DNA from: Lentisphaeria bacterium
GTDB taxonomy: Bacteria > Verrucomicrobiota > Lentisphaeria > Victivallales > Victivallaceae
Assembly: GCA_022009855.1 (NCBI GenBank)
Contig: CP091727.1
Span: 3,534,001 to 3,598,000 of the forward strand
Direction: 5' to 3'
Length of the DNA: 64,000 bases
A program made the translations under genes and the position numbers. The notes beneath the pieces are model-generated. The model was given only the letters and a program-made list of their open reading frames with translations, was not told where the DNA came from and did no database searches. Positions 8,053-18,024 of the stretch are shown here, in pieces. The stretch's first letter is position 1, and every line of letters starts with the position of its first letter.

Positions 8053-10644
8053 TTACCGCTTCTCAACGGCCGGGGCGTTCGCCATGCTTTCCCGTTTCGA
8101 CCGCATCCGGCGCATCAGCGCCACCATCGGTCCGGCGAGGAACACCGAAGAGTAGGTGCCGACGATGATGCCGAGCATCATGATCAGCACGAAGTCGTTG
8201 ATCGCGACCCCGGCGCCGAGGAAGAGCACGAAGACCACGATGAAAGTGGTCAGACTGGTCAGCATCGTGCGGTTCAGCGTCTGGTTGATCGAAAGATTGA
8301 CGTTCTCTTCGTAGGTCTTGCAGGTCTTGAGCGACGCGTTTTCGCGGATGCGGTCGAAGATCACCACCGTATCGTTGATCGAGTACCCGATCACCGTCAG
8401 CAATGCGGCGATCACCGTCAGCGAAATGGTCCGGCCCAGCGCGAGGAAGATGCCGGTCACGATAATCACGTCGTGGAGCAGGGCAAGGATGCTCGTGAGC
8501 GCATAAGTGAACTCATACCGCAGCGTCACGTAGGCGCCGATGCCGACGATGGAGAAGGCAATGGCCAGCAGTGCCGCCTTGGTGAACTCCCAGCCGATCA
8601 GGCCGCCGATGCTGCTTTCGAGACCGTTGGAGAGTTTCGCCGTCGGAAACTCCTTGTTGAGCAGGGTTGCGAGATGATCCATCGGACTTTCATTGGCATT
8701 CGCCTTGGTCAGGTCACCGCGGACAAGGATTTCCACCTTGCTGTTGTCGGTCGCCGCCGCCGCGTTGTACTTGTAGGTGACGGTGGCGTCGTAACCGGCC
8801 TTCTTCAGCGCGGCTTCCAGTTTCTCCTGCGGAATCTGTTCGGCGTAGGTGAAGGTGACCTGCGTACCGCCGGTGAAGTCGACGCCGAGCATCGACCTGC
8901 CGCGGACAAAGAAGACCACGATCGAGAGCAGAATCAGAATGCCGGAGATGGTCATCGCCTTGCTCCACATCCGGTTGAAGTTGAACTCCGTCTTCTTGAA
9001 GAACTGCAACATCGGCAGCGCGCTCAGGTGGGTGTAGCGGAAGAGGTAGTCGAAGATCAGCCGCGTCACGAAGAGCGCGGTGAAGAGACTGGTCAGAATA
9101 CCGATGCTCAGCGTCACGGCGAATCCCTTGATCGCGCCGGTGCCGACGCTCATCAGGATGATCGAAGTGATGAGGGTGGTCAGATTCGCGTCAAATACCG
9201 CCGAGAACGCCTTCTGATAACCGTAGTCGACGGCGTTCATGAGACTTTTTCCGCTTTTGAGCTCTTCCCGGATACGTTCGAAGACCAGCACGTTGGCGTC
9301 CACCGCCATGCCGATGGTCAGGATGATACCGGCGATGCCCGGCAAGGTGAGCGTCGCATTGAACGCCGCCATCGCACCGAGGATCAGCACCACGTTGAGA
9401 GCAAGAGCGACGACCGAAATCACTCCGGCGACGCGATAGTAGACGCACATGAAGATGGCGACCAGCACCAGGGAGATCGCTCCGACCCAGATGCCGTTCG
9501 CCACGTTGGAGGCGCCGAGCTTCGGGTCGGTGTCAAAGACCGCGTCCACCTTGATCTGGAAGGGAAAACTGCCGCTGACCAGCGCATCGGCGATGCTTTT
9601 GGCCTCTTCATCGGAGAAGCGGCCGGAGATTTCTGCGCTGCCGCCGGTAATCGCCTGATTGACGACCGGCGCACAGTAGAGGTTGCCGTCGAGTACGATG
9701 GCGAGCTGGCGGCCGATGTTGCGGGAGGTGACCCGGGCGAAATCCTCGGCGCCCGCCTGACTGAAACGCAACTGGATCTTGCGCTGACCGAACTCATCCT
9801 TGGTGGCCATCGCGTTGGAGATTCCCTTGCCGGTCATCTCCGGAATCTTGTTGACGAAGTAGTACTCCACCTTCGGCTCCTGGCCGGGGCGGAATTCACT
9901 GGTGGTCAGAAGTTCATAGCCGACCGGAACCACGAAGTTGGTCTTGTCGGCGAGGTACTGCTTGACCAGCTCGGCGTTGTTTTCGTGGACGAGGCGGAAG
10001 TTCAGCCGCGCACTCATCTTGATGAGGTTGAGCAGCTTGAGTTTCTCATCCTTGGCGACCACCGGTGCGCGGAGCGCGACATAGGAGCTGCCGGAGGGGG
10101 CGATTTCCGCTTCGAAGATCTTCTGCCCCTCCAGACGTTTGCGCAGAATTTCAATCGCGATGTCGCGGTAACGGTCGAATTCGGACGCCATGCGGGCCTG
10201 CATTTCCTCGCGGGAGGCGGCGTTGGTGTCGTCCTCCTTGAACATCGCCAGAAACTCCTGATCCGGCACCAGCTGAAGAATGAACTCCACACCGCCGTTG
10301 AGGTCGAGTCCGAGACGGATCGAGCTTGACGCATTCTTTCGGATCAGGCTCATTACGTCGCGGTTGTCCTGAAGGTCGTTGCCGTTCACTTTTTTGGTGA
10401 GATCCAGCCCTTTGGAATCGGCCGCCTGGAGCAGCGCCTGCGACTGGTAGAGCTGTGGATTGGCGTCCTGAAGCGCCTTCGCTTCTTTCACCACCTGGTG
10501 TGCCTCGGAATCCTGCTTGTCCTTGAGCATGCCGAGGAAGGTCTCGTAATAATCGCGCTGGAAGAGCGGATGGATCGCCAGCGTAAAGACCAGCAGCACC
10601 ACCACGGTGATCAGCGTGCGCAAACTCAACGGTCGCTTGTTCAT
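8053..10644 (-). CDS. secDF: Fused protein translocase subunit SecDF
   Basis: An intact 863-residue fusion of SecD and SecF, the proton-driven membrane partners of SecYEG. The N-terminus has one TM segment (residues ~8-25) and a periplasmic P1 domain with LGLDLNGGVEFILQ. The SecD TM bundle has GMAVDANVLVFERIREE (residues ~470-490). The SecF half starts with FTGGTQVTF and has a second TM bundle with GYSINDTVVIFDRIRE. Translation starts at ATG 10644 with AAAGG upstream. It lies directly downstream of yajC, the usual yajC-secDF order. Confidence 0.97.
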   Translation of the reverse strand: MNKRPLSLRTLITVVVLLVFTLAIHPLFQRDYYETFLGMLKDKQDSEAHQVVKEAKALQDANPQLYQSQALLQAADSKGLDLTKKVNGNDLQDNRDVMSLIRKNASSSIRLGLDLNGGVEFILQLVPDQEFLAMFKEDDTNAASREEMQARMASEFDRYRDIAIEILRKRLEGQKIFEAEIAPSGSSYVALRAPVVAKDEKLKLLNLIKMSARLNFRLVHENNAELVKQYLADKTNFVVPVGYELLTTSEFRPGQEPKVEYYFVNKIPEMTGKGISNAMATKDEFGQRKIQLRFSQAGAEDFARVTSRNIGRQLAIVLDGNLYCAPVVNQAITGGSAEISGRFSDEEAKSIADALVSGSFPFQIKVDAVFDTDPKLGASNVANGIWVGAISLVLVAIFMCVYYRVAGVISVVALALNVVLILGAMAAFNATLTLPGIAGIILTIGMAVDANVLVFERIREELKSGKSLMNAVDYGYQKAFSAVFDANLTTLITSIILMSVGTGAIKGFAVTLSIGILTSLFTALFVTRLIFDYLFRYTHLSALPMLQFFKKTEFNFNRMWSKAMTISGILILLSIVVFFVRGRSMLGVDFTGGTQVTFTYAEQIPQEKLEAALKKAGYDATVTYKYNAAAATDNSKVEILVRGDLTKANANESPMDHLATLLNKEFPTAKLSNGLESSIGGLIGWEFTKAALLAIAFSIVGIGAYVTLRYEFTYALTSILALLHDVIIVTGIFLALGRTISLTVIAALLTVIGYSINDTVVIFDRIRENASLKTCKTYEENVNLSINQTLNRTMLTSLTTFIVVFVLFLGAGVAINDFVLIMMLGIIVGTYSSVFLAGPMVALMRRMRSKRESMANAPAVEKR

Positions 10645-10671
10645 ACGTTCAACCTTTTTATTCGGAATTGA

Positions 10672-11085
10672 TTACGCCTTTTTCTCCGCAGCGGCCTGCT
10701 CTTCAACAACATCGGCGACGCCGTTCTTGACGACTTCGACCTGGACCTTGTCGGCAATCTCAACGACGAAGGTCTTTTCACGGACCTCCACGACGTTGCC
10801 GAGCATGCCGGAATTCAGCAGAACGCGGCTGCCCTTGACGATCTTGTCGAGCATCTCCTGGCGTTTCTGCTGTTGCTTCTTCTGCGAACGCATCATGAAG
10901 AAGATCATCACGGCGAAGACGATGATGATCGGCAGCATCCCGGTCAGCATGCTCGGCTGCGGGGGCTGGGTCTGCGTCGCGGCACCGGCGGCGGCTTCCG
11001 CGGCGGGCTGGGCGTTGACGGTTACGGACCCCGGGGCGGCGGCCGGAGCAGTTTCAGCGACAGCAAAGAAATTCATCAGACTCAT
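10672..11085 (-). CDS. yajC: Preprotein translocase subunit YajC
   Basis: A 137-residue YajC. An Ala/Pro/Gln-rich N-terminal extension precedes one TM segment (LPIIIVFAVMIFFMMRSQKK, residues ~50-69). The family core follows, with KGSRVLLNSGMLGNVVEV and KTFVVEIADKVQVEV. It is an accessory of the SecDF complex and sits 27 bases upstream of secDF. AAGGAG precedes ATG 11085. The hydrophilic N-terminal ~45 residues are longer than in most YajC proteins. Confidence 0.95.
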   Translation of the reverse strand: MSLMNFFAVAETAPAAAPGSVTVNAQPAAEAAAGAATQTQPPQPSMLTGMLPIIIVFAVMIFFMMRSQKKQQQKRQEMLDKIVKGSRVLLNSGMLGNVVEVREKTFVVEIADKVQVEVVKNGVADVVEEQAAAEKKA

Positions 11086-11141
11086 GTTTTCTCCTTGGTA
11101 TTGGTTCTGATTGAATGTTGAAATCGATGTGCGAACTTGAT

Positions 11142-12611
11142 TCAGCGCCGGGGCAGCCCCAGCAGCGACAGATGTTTGTCGAAGTGTTTCTCAATCGCCG
11201 CCGTGTAGGCCTCCTCTTCGCGGTGCAGCGTTGCGAAGAAGCGTTCGCGCAGCTCACTGCGCAGAATCGGCCCGTAGGTGATGTGCAGCAGCTGACGTGC
11301 TTCCGGCATCTCCATGAGCTTCGGGAGTTCTGCGTCGGAGAGGGTTTCCAGTTTCGGAATCCGGTTGATGTCGGCGGTAATGTGGTAGAGTTTGAGCATG
11401 TCGTTGAAGTTGGCCAGCGCGCAGCGGTGCATTTCGCGGTAGAGTGCCGGATCGCGCTGGGCGATGACGGTCACCGCCACCAGCCAGCTGGTGCCGGCGG
11501 TCTTGAGGTGGAGATAGCCGTTGGTTTTGCGCCCGATGGTCGGGTAGACCGCGAATTTGTCGCTGCCGGAGTGGACCGACACCTTGTAGTTGCCGTACGC
11601 CTGGGCGATCTGAGCGTGAACCTTGAACTGGCGGTCGAACTCCGCCAGGTCGCCGATGTAGTCGATCGCCTTCTGGAATTCGCCGATGAACCGCGGCGCC
11701 ATGGATGAGAATTCCACGCCGCGCTTGCGCAATTCCCGCGCTATGTACAGATGGTGAGATGGCAGCGTCGGCGAACTGGTCTCGTCGATCGAAATCTCCA
11801 GATCGAATTCGTCACCCCGCTTCGAGCGGATGTGGTTGTAGACCTTCTCGGCGAAATCGATTGCGGCGGTGTACATCACCGCGCAACGGCGCGCCGTTGC
11901 GGCGTCCACCTTGACTTCGCAGCAGCCGACGACGAAGCTCTTGTCGGCGTACTCGTCGAGCACCCGGGCCTGATAGGCGGGGTCGAGCGAGGCGAAGGCG
12001 TCATCGACCTGAGTTGCCGGCCAGTCGCCCGCGGCGGCATTCATCACTTCGGAGAGGTCGAGTGTGATCATCGGCATCCCCACCGCCAGGGCGGTATCGA
12101 TATCCGGAATGGTTTTGAGGTGGTCGCCGTCGGCGCCGAACCCTTCGCGGTAGTCGCATTCGTAAACCATGAACACCGCGTCATCGACCACGTTCTGAAA
12201 GGTGCGCCCGGTCATCGAGAGTTCGCGCATCGACTGCTGGGCCAGCACGGGAGAGACTTCAAATTTGCGCGCGGCACGGATGTGCCTGCGGGAGGCGAGG
12301 CCGAGCCGGTCGCCGCAGCCGATGGTGGAGCGGCGGTTGCGCAGGCTGACCGGCGCGGTCCAGGGGAAGTGGCGGCGCAGCGCGGCCGCATTGGCGCCGG
12401 AGAGGTCGCCGATCAGGGCGGCTCCGCCGTCGGAGAGCTTCAGCATCTCGCCTTCGAATCCTTCCGGAACCGCTTTCGGGCAGTCGGCGACCACCAGCAG
12501 GAACCGCCGGGTCTCATCCCGCCCGAGCATGACCAGGCTCTCGCCGAGCTTATGGATGGAGTCCGGGTAGATGGAGACCTTGTCGTGGCTCAGAAGCAAG
12601 AGTTTTTTCAC
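11142..12611 (-). CDS. uxaE: Tagaturonate epimerase family protein (UxaE-like)
   Basis: An intact 489-residue protein with the UxaE pattern: GCGDRLGLASRRHIRA near residue 100, SPVLAQQSMRELSMTGRTFQNV, FGADGDHLKT, and a C-terminal half with SVHSGSDKFAVYP. UxaE interconverts D-tagaturonate and D-fructuronate, feeding hexuronates toward D-mannonate. The start is GTG 12611, with a GACGGA purine stretch just upstream. Mannonate dehydratase and a hexuronate-type operon lie elsewhere in the window, consistent with pectin or glucuronate use. No frameshift was seen. Confidence 0.82.
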   Translation of the reverse strand: MKKLLLLSHDKVSIYPDSIHKLGESLVMLGRDETRRFLLVVADCPKAVPEGFEGEMLKLSDGGAALIGDLSGANAAALRRHFPWTAPVSLRNRRSTIGCGDRLGLASRRHIRAARKFEVSPVLAQQSMRELSMTGRTFQNVVDDAVFMVYECDYREGFGADGDHLKTIPDIDTALAVGMPMITLDLSEVMNAAAGDWPATQVDDAFASLDPAYQARVLDEYADKSFVVGCCEVKVDAATARRCAVMYTAAIDFAEKVYNHIRSKRGDEFDLEISIDETSSPTLPSHHLYIARELRKRGVEFSSMAPRFIGEFQKAIDYIGDLAEFDRQFKVHAQIAQAYGNYKVSVHSGSDKFAVYPTIGRKTNGYLHLKTAGTSWLVAVTVIAQRDPALYREMHRCALANFNDMLKLYHITADINRIPKLETLSDAELPKLMEMPEARQLLHITYGPILRSELRERFFATLHREEEAYTAAIEKHFDKHLSLLGLPRR

Positions 12612-12808
12612 TTCCGTCTCGCTCTTTTCAAGAGCTTCAATCCGCTTTCAGCGATGTTTTTCATGAAATCCATCCATATCTTTAATTTTTCGGAAAACAA
12701 TGGAACAGTTTAATATAACATCGCCGTGCGGATAGTCAAGAAGAAGCGTCGCCGATTTTTCTCAATTCGCGGCGGAACGGCCGTGAAAATGAACAAGGTT
12801 GCTCCGCT

Positions 12809-12842
12809 TTGAACTTGAAAAAGTTCTCACGTCCGGTATATT
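12809..12842 (+). promoter_or_regulatory. Promoter with overlapping inverted repeat before the Gfo/Idh gene
   Basis: TTGAAA (12815-12820) and TATATT (12837-12842) are separated by 16 bases. A perfect inverted repeat GAACTT-GAAA-AAGTTC (12811-12826) covers the -35 region and could be an operator. The rest of the 295-base gap back to uxaE is AT-rich with no convincing gene. Confidence 0.55.
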
Positions 12843-12906
12843 AAACTGAATAGGGAGAAACAGGTTCTCCGTTTTCGAATTTTTCTACAATAGGATTAGT
12901 CTTATC

Positions 12907-13950
12907 ATGATCAAATGCGGGATCATCGGCTGCGGCGTCATTGCTCCTACCCACGTGGAGGGTTACCGCGCGCTGCCCGATGTCGAAATCGTGCACCTCA
13001 GCGACCTCATTCCGGAACGAATGGAGAAACTCGGCGAAAAGTACGGCATTGCCCGCCGTTCCATCGACTACCACGAGCTGCTCGCCGACCCGGAGGTTGA
13101 GCTGGTCAGCGTCTGTACCGACCATGCCAGCCATGCGCAGATCGTCATCGATGCGCTCGAGGCGGGGAAGCATGTGGTCTGCGAAAAGTCTCCCGGCCGT
13201 GTTCCGGAGGATCTCAAACGGATGACGGAAGCGGCGAAACGCCATCCGGAGCTGGTGGTTTCCGGCATCTTCCAGCACCGGTTTCAGCCGGCGAACCGCA
13301 CGCTCCGGCGGTTGATCGAAGAGGGGAAGTTCGGGCGTGTCGTCGGCGTGAATCTTGTTTTCAACTGTCTCCGAACCAACGAATATTATCAGAAGGACGC
13401 CTGGCGCGGCACCATCGCGGGCGAGGGGGGCGGCGTGTTGATCAACCAGGCGATACACCACCTCGATCAGCTGCGCTTCCTCTTCGGCGGAATCCGCCGC
13501 GTTTCGGCGCTGACCGCCAATTTAACCCATCAGGGGGTGATTGAGGTAGAGGATTCCGCGGCGTTTGTGGTGGAGTTCCGCAGCGGGGTCTTCGGGACGG
13601 TCAACGCCACCAACTCCGCCGCGGAGGAGTGGCGGAGCATGCTCTCTGTCACCGGCACGGAACTCTGCCTGGAGTATGTCAACGAGAAGCCGGTCCACGT
13701 CGAGGGGCTCGATGCGGCGCGCGCCCGTGAAGTGGAAGAGGCGCTATCGCTCGAAATCAAGGAGCAGGTGGTCGGCAAGCAGTACTACGGCGTCGGGCAC
13801 ACCGCCCAGTTGGCGGATGTGGTCGATGCAATCCGGGAGCACCGCGCTCCGGAGGTGACGATTGCCGACGCCTGCGGCAGTGCCGCGCTGGTGATGGCGG
13901 TCTACGAATCCGCCCGTACCGGGAACTGGGCGGAGGTGCCGGAGTTCTGA
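12907..13950 (+). CDS. Gfo/Idh/MocA family sugar oxidoreductase
   Basis: An intact 347-residue NAD(P)-dependent oxidoreductase. The N-terminal Rossmann fold has IGCGVIAPTHVEGY (GxGxxA type), then VSVCTDHASHAQI, and the active-site lysine segment KHVVCEKSPG near residue 93 (commonly EKP in the family; here EKS). The C-terminal alpha/beta domain has GGVLINQAIHHLDQLRFLFG, with the usual conserved histidine. Members oxidise sugars, inositols or sugar acids; the substrate is not evident. It is monocistronic, with its own promoter and a terminator downstream. Confidence 0.9.
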   Translation: MIKCGIIGCGVIAPTHVEGYRALPDVEIVHLSDLIPERMEKLGEKYGIARRSIDYHELLADPEVELVSVCTDHASHAQIVIDALEAGKHVVCEKSPGRVPEDLKRMTEAAKRHPELVVSGIFQHRFQPANRTLRRLIEEGKFGRVVGVNLVFNCLRTNEYYQKDAWRGTIAGEGGGVLINQAIHHLDQLRFLFGGIRRVSALTANLTHQGVIEVEDSAAFVVEFRSGVFGTVNATNSAAEEWRSMLSVTGTELCLEYVNEKPVHVEGLDAARAREVEEALSLEIKEQVVGKQYYGVGHTAQLADVVDAIREHRAPEVTIADACGSAALVMAVYESARTGNWAEVPEF

Positions 13951-13980
13951 CACGTTCCGTAAGGTTCCGGAAGAAGAGAG

Positions 13981-14012
13981 AGCGTCCGCGGCAGAAGCCG
14001 GGGGCGCTTTTT
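13981..14012 (+). terminator. Rho-independent terminator after the Gfo/Idh gene
   Basis: AGCGTCC (13981-13987) can pair with the GGGGCGCT segment ending at 14008, with a T-run to 14012. The stem has a G-T pair, so it is moderately strong. Confidence 0.6.
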
Positions 14013-14033
14013 CGTCGCTGACTTTGAACGTGG

Positions 14034-14574
14034 TCAGCGTTGAAATTCCACCCGGTAGCAATAGAGGGATTTATCCCATCCGTCCCGGACGAAACAGCCT
14101 TCGGCGGCGCCGATGGTCATGAAGAGCAGGAGATCGCCCCCGGGAATCCTCCAGCTGCTGCCAGTTGGAGAAGCGCACCAGCGGGTGGTGGTCCGGGCAC
14201 ATTTCCTCGACGGGGACGATCGATTTTCGTTTCAGGGTCATGGTTTCCGTATCGATCTCTCCGAGGGAGAGGAGGTTGCGCGGATCGCAGTTCCAGCAGG
14301 GTTCCGGGGAGATGCTCAGAACCGCGTAGACTTTCCCGTTCCGGCGGGAGACGAAAAGATCCTGAAAACTTCTGGGGGAGTAGACGGTTCCGCCGTCGTC
14401 GTATCGCAGAAACTCCGGTCGGCTCCAGTGTGCGCCGTTGTCGCGGGAAATGGAATACAGTTTCCCGGATGTCACACCCGGAATGCCGTCGCCGGGGAGC
14501 CGTGCTCCTGCCCGGAGCAGAACGAGAATCCGCCCGTCGGGCAGAATCGCGCCGTGCGGCTCATCCAGCCCCAT
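14034..14574 (-). pseudogene. C-terminal half of a sialidase/BNR-repeat-like protein
   Basis: About 180 residues beginning LDEPHGAILPDGRILVLLR, the usual interior start of a sialidase-like beta-propeller blade, then SISRDNGAHWS (Asp-box-like) and a C-terminal LLLFMTIGAAEGC segment. Reaching the natural end (YCYRVEFQR, stop at 14034-14036) requires two base shifts, near 14135 and 14062. Full-length members are about twice this size and the N-terminal blades are absent. An ATG at 14574 with GGAGAG upstream is available, so a short product could be made. It directly follows the fucosidase stop. It may be a deletion remnant or a collapsed stretch of sequence. Confidence 0.5.
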
Positions 14575-14594
14575 ACTGCTCTCCGTAAATTCTG

Positions 14595-15835
14595 CTACAG
14601 AACCGGTTTTTCCGGCGCTTCCTGCCGGAAGACCGGGGTGCGGAAGCGGAGTTTGAGAACGCGGATCTCTCCGGCGTCGACCGGCACGTCGAATACGGTT
14701 CGATACGGTTCGGTGAAGAATTCCGGGAAAATCCGGCGGCTGGCGGTCGGGGAGTTTTTCCCCGGTATTGAGCAGTTCCGCTTCGGCGATATCCGGGAAC
14801 TGCTTCCCCGGCAGGACAAATCGGGAGGAGGCGGACGGCTCCTCCAGAATCCAGTAGAAGGTGTCGCCGCCGGGCTCGCCGGTGACCGGCTGCCGGGACG
14901 TGGAGAGGTCGGGCGCCGGTGTGGCGGTCAGCCCCTCGCGGACCTTCCGGTACCAGCTGCCCGCTTCGATCAGAATCTTCTCCGCCGGTTCCGGGAAACG
15001 GCCGTCGCCGTCCGGGCCGATGTTGATGAGAAAGTTCCCGCCGCGCGCCAGCGTCAGCGCGACCTTCGACTGGAAGAAGCTGCTGGAGTAATAGTCCTCG
15101 TCGCGCCGGAATCCCCAGCTGAACCGCCCCACCGAGTCACACCCTTCGTATTTGAGTGCGCCGCGGTTCTCCTCAGGAGCGCAGCGTTCGCTGGTGAGGT
15201 AGTCGCCCGGACCGCATCCCCGGTCGTTGATGACCGCTTCCGGCTGGAGGCGGCGGATCATTTCGTTGAGCGAGGGATCGTTCAGCTCCGCCGTATTCAT
15301 ATCCCACCAGATGCCGTGAAGCGTGCCGTAGTTGGAGCAGAGCTCGCGGATCTGGCCGCGCATGTATTCGAGGTATTCGGCGAGGTTGTGGCGCGCCGGG
15401 TCGGTCACCAGTTCGTGATGTCTCCCGCGGTTTGGGTAGGCCGGGTGGTGCCAGTCGACCACCGAGTAGTAGGCGACCAGCGGCAGAGAGCGCCTGTGGC
15501 ACTCTTCGGCGAGCATGCCGAACACGTCGCGCCCGAACGGGGTCCGGGTCACGTTGAAGTCGGTGAGGCGGCTGTCGAACATACAGAAGCCGTCGTGGTG
15601 TTTGGCGGTGAAGACTAGATATTCGAACCCGTTCTCCTGAATGACGTCCAGCCAGCGGCGCGGATCGAAGGCCGCCGCGCGGAAGTTCTCCGCGTAGCGG
15701 CGATACTGCCCCACGGAGTGCGATACCGCCACAGTTCCTGTTCGTGGATGCCGCCGACGGCGTAGATGCCCCAGTGTATGAATAACCCCAGCCGTTTTTA
15801 CGGAACCATTCCGGAAGATCATTTTTATTTTTCAT
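14595..15835 (-). CDS. GH29 alpha-L-fucosidase (three frameshifts)
   Basis: About 415 residues matching GH29. FIHWGIYAVGG is the N-terminal barrel strand. TAKHHDGFCMFDS is the family hallmark. GIWWDMNTAEL carries the likely catalytic nucleophile aspartate. WGFRRDEDYYSS and FLINIGPDGDGRFP are also typical. No signal peptide is visible, so it may act on imported oligosaccharides. Shifts near 15787 and 15722 disrupt the N-terminal barrel, and one near 14717 disrupts the C-terminal beta domain, which then reads FDVPVDAGEIRVLKLRF to the stop at 14595. It is divergent from the AraC regulator at 15958, its probable controller. A FucP-type transporter is encoded at 48.1 kb. Confidence 0.88.
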
Positions 15836-15957
15836 TGGAATCACTTGCCTCATTCAGGTTTACGCGATACATTATACTTCCTGAACCGTTTGAAAACAAT
15901 GTCTGAAACAGGAGATGATATATTGATTCCTGCAAAATATATCAGAATCGCCCGGCG

Positions 15958-16738
15958 ATGGCAATTCCGGAATTGAAAATCGCGGCGTGGCAGTTCCTCG
16001 AACTGGCGGATTGGAACATCCAGTGGCCGATCCGCCCCTTCTGGCGGCTTTACTGGAACGACGCCCCCGGCGCGACACTCTCCTGCGACAACGAAACCTT
16101 TCTCCTCGAACCGGAACATATCGTGGTTCTGCCGCCCTACAGTTTCTTCTCCTCCCAACTTGCCCGACCGGTGAAACATTTCTTCATCCACTTCATGACC
16201 GGGGCGCGTTTCGCCGATCTGGAACGGCGCGTCACTGCCCTGCCGACGCCGGAGATGCTGCATACGATCATCCGTTCCGATGATCCGGCGGAACGGCAGG
16301 AGCTGCGCCTTTTCGCGCTCCTCTTCGAAGTGCTGGCTGATCTGCCGCGCCGCCGCGGCGGCGCCCGGGAGAGTATGGATCCGCGCATCCAGGAGGCGAT
16401 CATCCGGCTGGACTCCCCTGCCTCGCAACCGGTGTGCCAACGGGATGATCGCCCGCGAACTCTGCATGGGGGAGAGCAATTATGCCCATCTCTTCCGCAA
16501 GTGCGTCGGAATCACGCCGCAGCAATATCTGAACCGTTCGCAGATGGACCGGGCGAGGATGCTGCTGCGTTCGAGCGGACGCTCCATCACTGAAATCGCA
16601 CTGGAACTCGGGTTTGCCAACCGGTACCACTTTTCCGCTGTATTTTCCCGCTGCAACGGCATATCGCCGGCGGCCTATCGGCGGCGCAGTGCCGGCGGCG
16701 AAGATCTCCGCCGGAATTCGGCGGCAAACGACGACTGA
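15958..16738 (+). CDS. AraC family transcriptional regulator (one frameshift)
   Basis: About 260 residues. An N-terminal cupin-like sensor (LLEPEHIVVLPPYSFFS) is followed by the two C-terminal helix-turn-helix motifs of AraC/XylS proteins: ARELCMGESNYAHLFRK with GITPQQYLNRSQMDRAR, then SITEIALELGFANRYHFSAVF. A shift near 16433 separates the sensor from the DNA-binding domain. It is divergent from the fucosidase across ~120 bases and probably controls it in response to a sugar. No strong ribosome-binding site precedes ATG 15958. Confidence 0.85.
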
Positions 16739-16749
16739 ACCGGGGCGGA

Positions 16750-18021
16750 TCAGGCGCGGCGGCCGATCTTGCGGCAGACGCGGCGGGCGTTCTCCAGAAT
16801 CTCCGCCTCGTGCGGGACGCGGCGGTTTTCCATCAGCACTCTTCCATCGCAGATCAGGGAATCGAGGCAGCTCGAATCGGCGGAGTAAACTAAATTGGCG
16901 GTGAGGTTGTAGTCGCCGACCAGCAGGGGATTGTCGAGATCGACGAGCAGAATGTCCGCGAGTTTTCCCTCGGCGACGATGCCGGAGTCGATGCCGAACG
17001 CCTCCGCACCCGCCCGGGTGGCGAGGGTGAAGATGTCGCCGTCGCGCCCGGAGGTGGGCAGCCCCGACTGGTTCTTGGCGGAGAGCGCGGCGAACTTCAT
17101 CTCGTCGAGCATCGACAGATTGTTGTTCGACGAGCAGCCGTCGGTGCCGATGGCGACCCGGCAGCCGCCGCGTTCAAAGACGTCGTGGAAGCGGAAACAG
17201 CCGCTGCAGAGTTTCATGTTCGAACAGGGCATGTGCGCGATCACCGCCCGGCGCCCGCGGATCAGCTGGATCTCCTCGTCGGTGAGGTGGACGCAGTGCG
17301 CGAGAATGGTTTTTTCGCCGAGCAGTCCGAGCGAATCGAGGTAGACGATCGGCGTCATCCCGCCATGGGCGGCGCGGCACTCTTCGACTTCGCGGGCGGT
17401 CTCCGACGCGTGGATGTGGATCCACCGCCCGTCCGCGGCGGCGGCCGCGGCGACTTCGCGGAGCAGCGGCTCCGGCACCGTGTAGATCGCGTGTGGTGCG
17501 TGAGTGATGGTGATCCTCTCCGGCAGGGAAGGAGCAAGTTCCAGCAGTTCGGCATTGGCACGGCGGTTGCGTTCGAGCAGCCGGCCGTCGGGCCCGGCGA
17601 TGTAGAGCAGCCCGATGGCGGCGCGCACGCCCATTTCGACGGCGGCGCGGATCGCCTCCTTCTGATGCCAGTACATATCCGAGAAGAACACGGTACCGGT
17701 CCGGATCATTTCGAGGATGGCCAGCCGGGTGCCGTGGTAGATGTCCTCCGGCGTGAGCCGGGCTTCCGCGGGCCAGATGTAGTCGTTGAGCCAGGTGAAG
17801 AGCTCCATGTCGTCGGCGTAGCCGCGCAGCAGCGTCATGGCCGCGTGGGTGTGGACGTTGAAGAAGGGTGGCACTGCGGCCAGGCGGCCGCCGCCGTCGA
17901 GCACCCGGTCCGCCGTGTGTGTGATGCGGGGGGCGATTTGAAGGATGCGGTTTCCTTCAATCAGAATGTCGCGGTGTTCGCCTTCGAGCAGGATGTCTTT
18001 GAGCAGAAGAGTGGAATTCAT
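16750..18021 (-). CDS. mtaD: 5-methylthioadenosine/S-adenosylhomocysteine deaminase-like amidohydrolase
   Basis: An intact 423-residue amidohydrolase of the MTA/SAH deaminase group. Metal-site elements are NVHTHAAM (HxH, residue ~56), HIHASE, an ILAHCVHL histidine and the catalytic aspartate in AIGTDGCSSNN. A substrate-recognition segment MTLLRGYADDMELFTWL is typical of MtaD. The enzyme deaminates SAH and/or MTA to the inosyl compounds. Its ATG lies three bases from the stop of the SAH-hydrolase-like gene upstream (TGAATCATG), indicating coupled translation and a shared pathway. Confidence 0.85.
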   Translation of the reverse strand: MNSTLLLKDILLEGEHRDILIEGNRILQIAPRITHTADRVLDGGGRLAAVPPFFNVHTHAAMTLLRGYADDMELFTWLNDYIWPAEARLTPEDIYHGTRLAILEMIRTGTVFFSDMYWHQKEAIRAAVEMGVRAAIGLLYIAGPDGRLLERNRRANAELLELAPSLPERITITHAPHAIYTVPEPLLREVAAAAAADGRWIHIHASETAREVEECRAAHGGMTPIVYLDSLGLLGEKTILAHCVHLTDEEIQLIRGRRAVIAHMPCSNMKLCSGCFRFHDVFERGGCRVAIGTDGCSSNNNLSMLDEMKFAALSAKNQSGLPTSGRDGDIFTLATRAGAEAFGIDSGIVAEGKLADILLVDLDNPLLVGDYNLTANLVYSADSSCLDSLICDGRVLMENRRVPHEAEILENARRVCRKIGRRA

Positions 18022-18024
18022 GAT

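Noticed and set aside
7639..10329. An 896-codon open frame on the plus strand opposite secDF and ybaB
   Set aside because: It mirrors SecDF codons, with low-complexity His/Asp/Arg-rich product and no start signal; SecDF on the other strand is unmistakable.
8053..10644. SecD-SecF fusion as a novelty
   Set aside because: Fused SecDF is well known in several bacterial groups.
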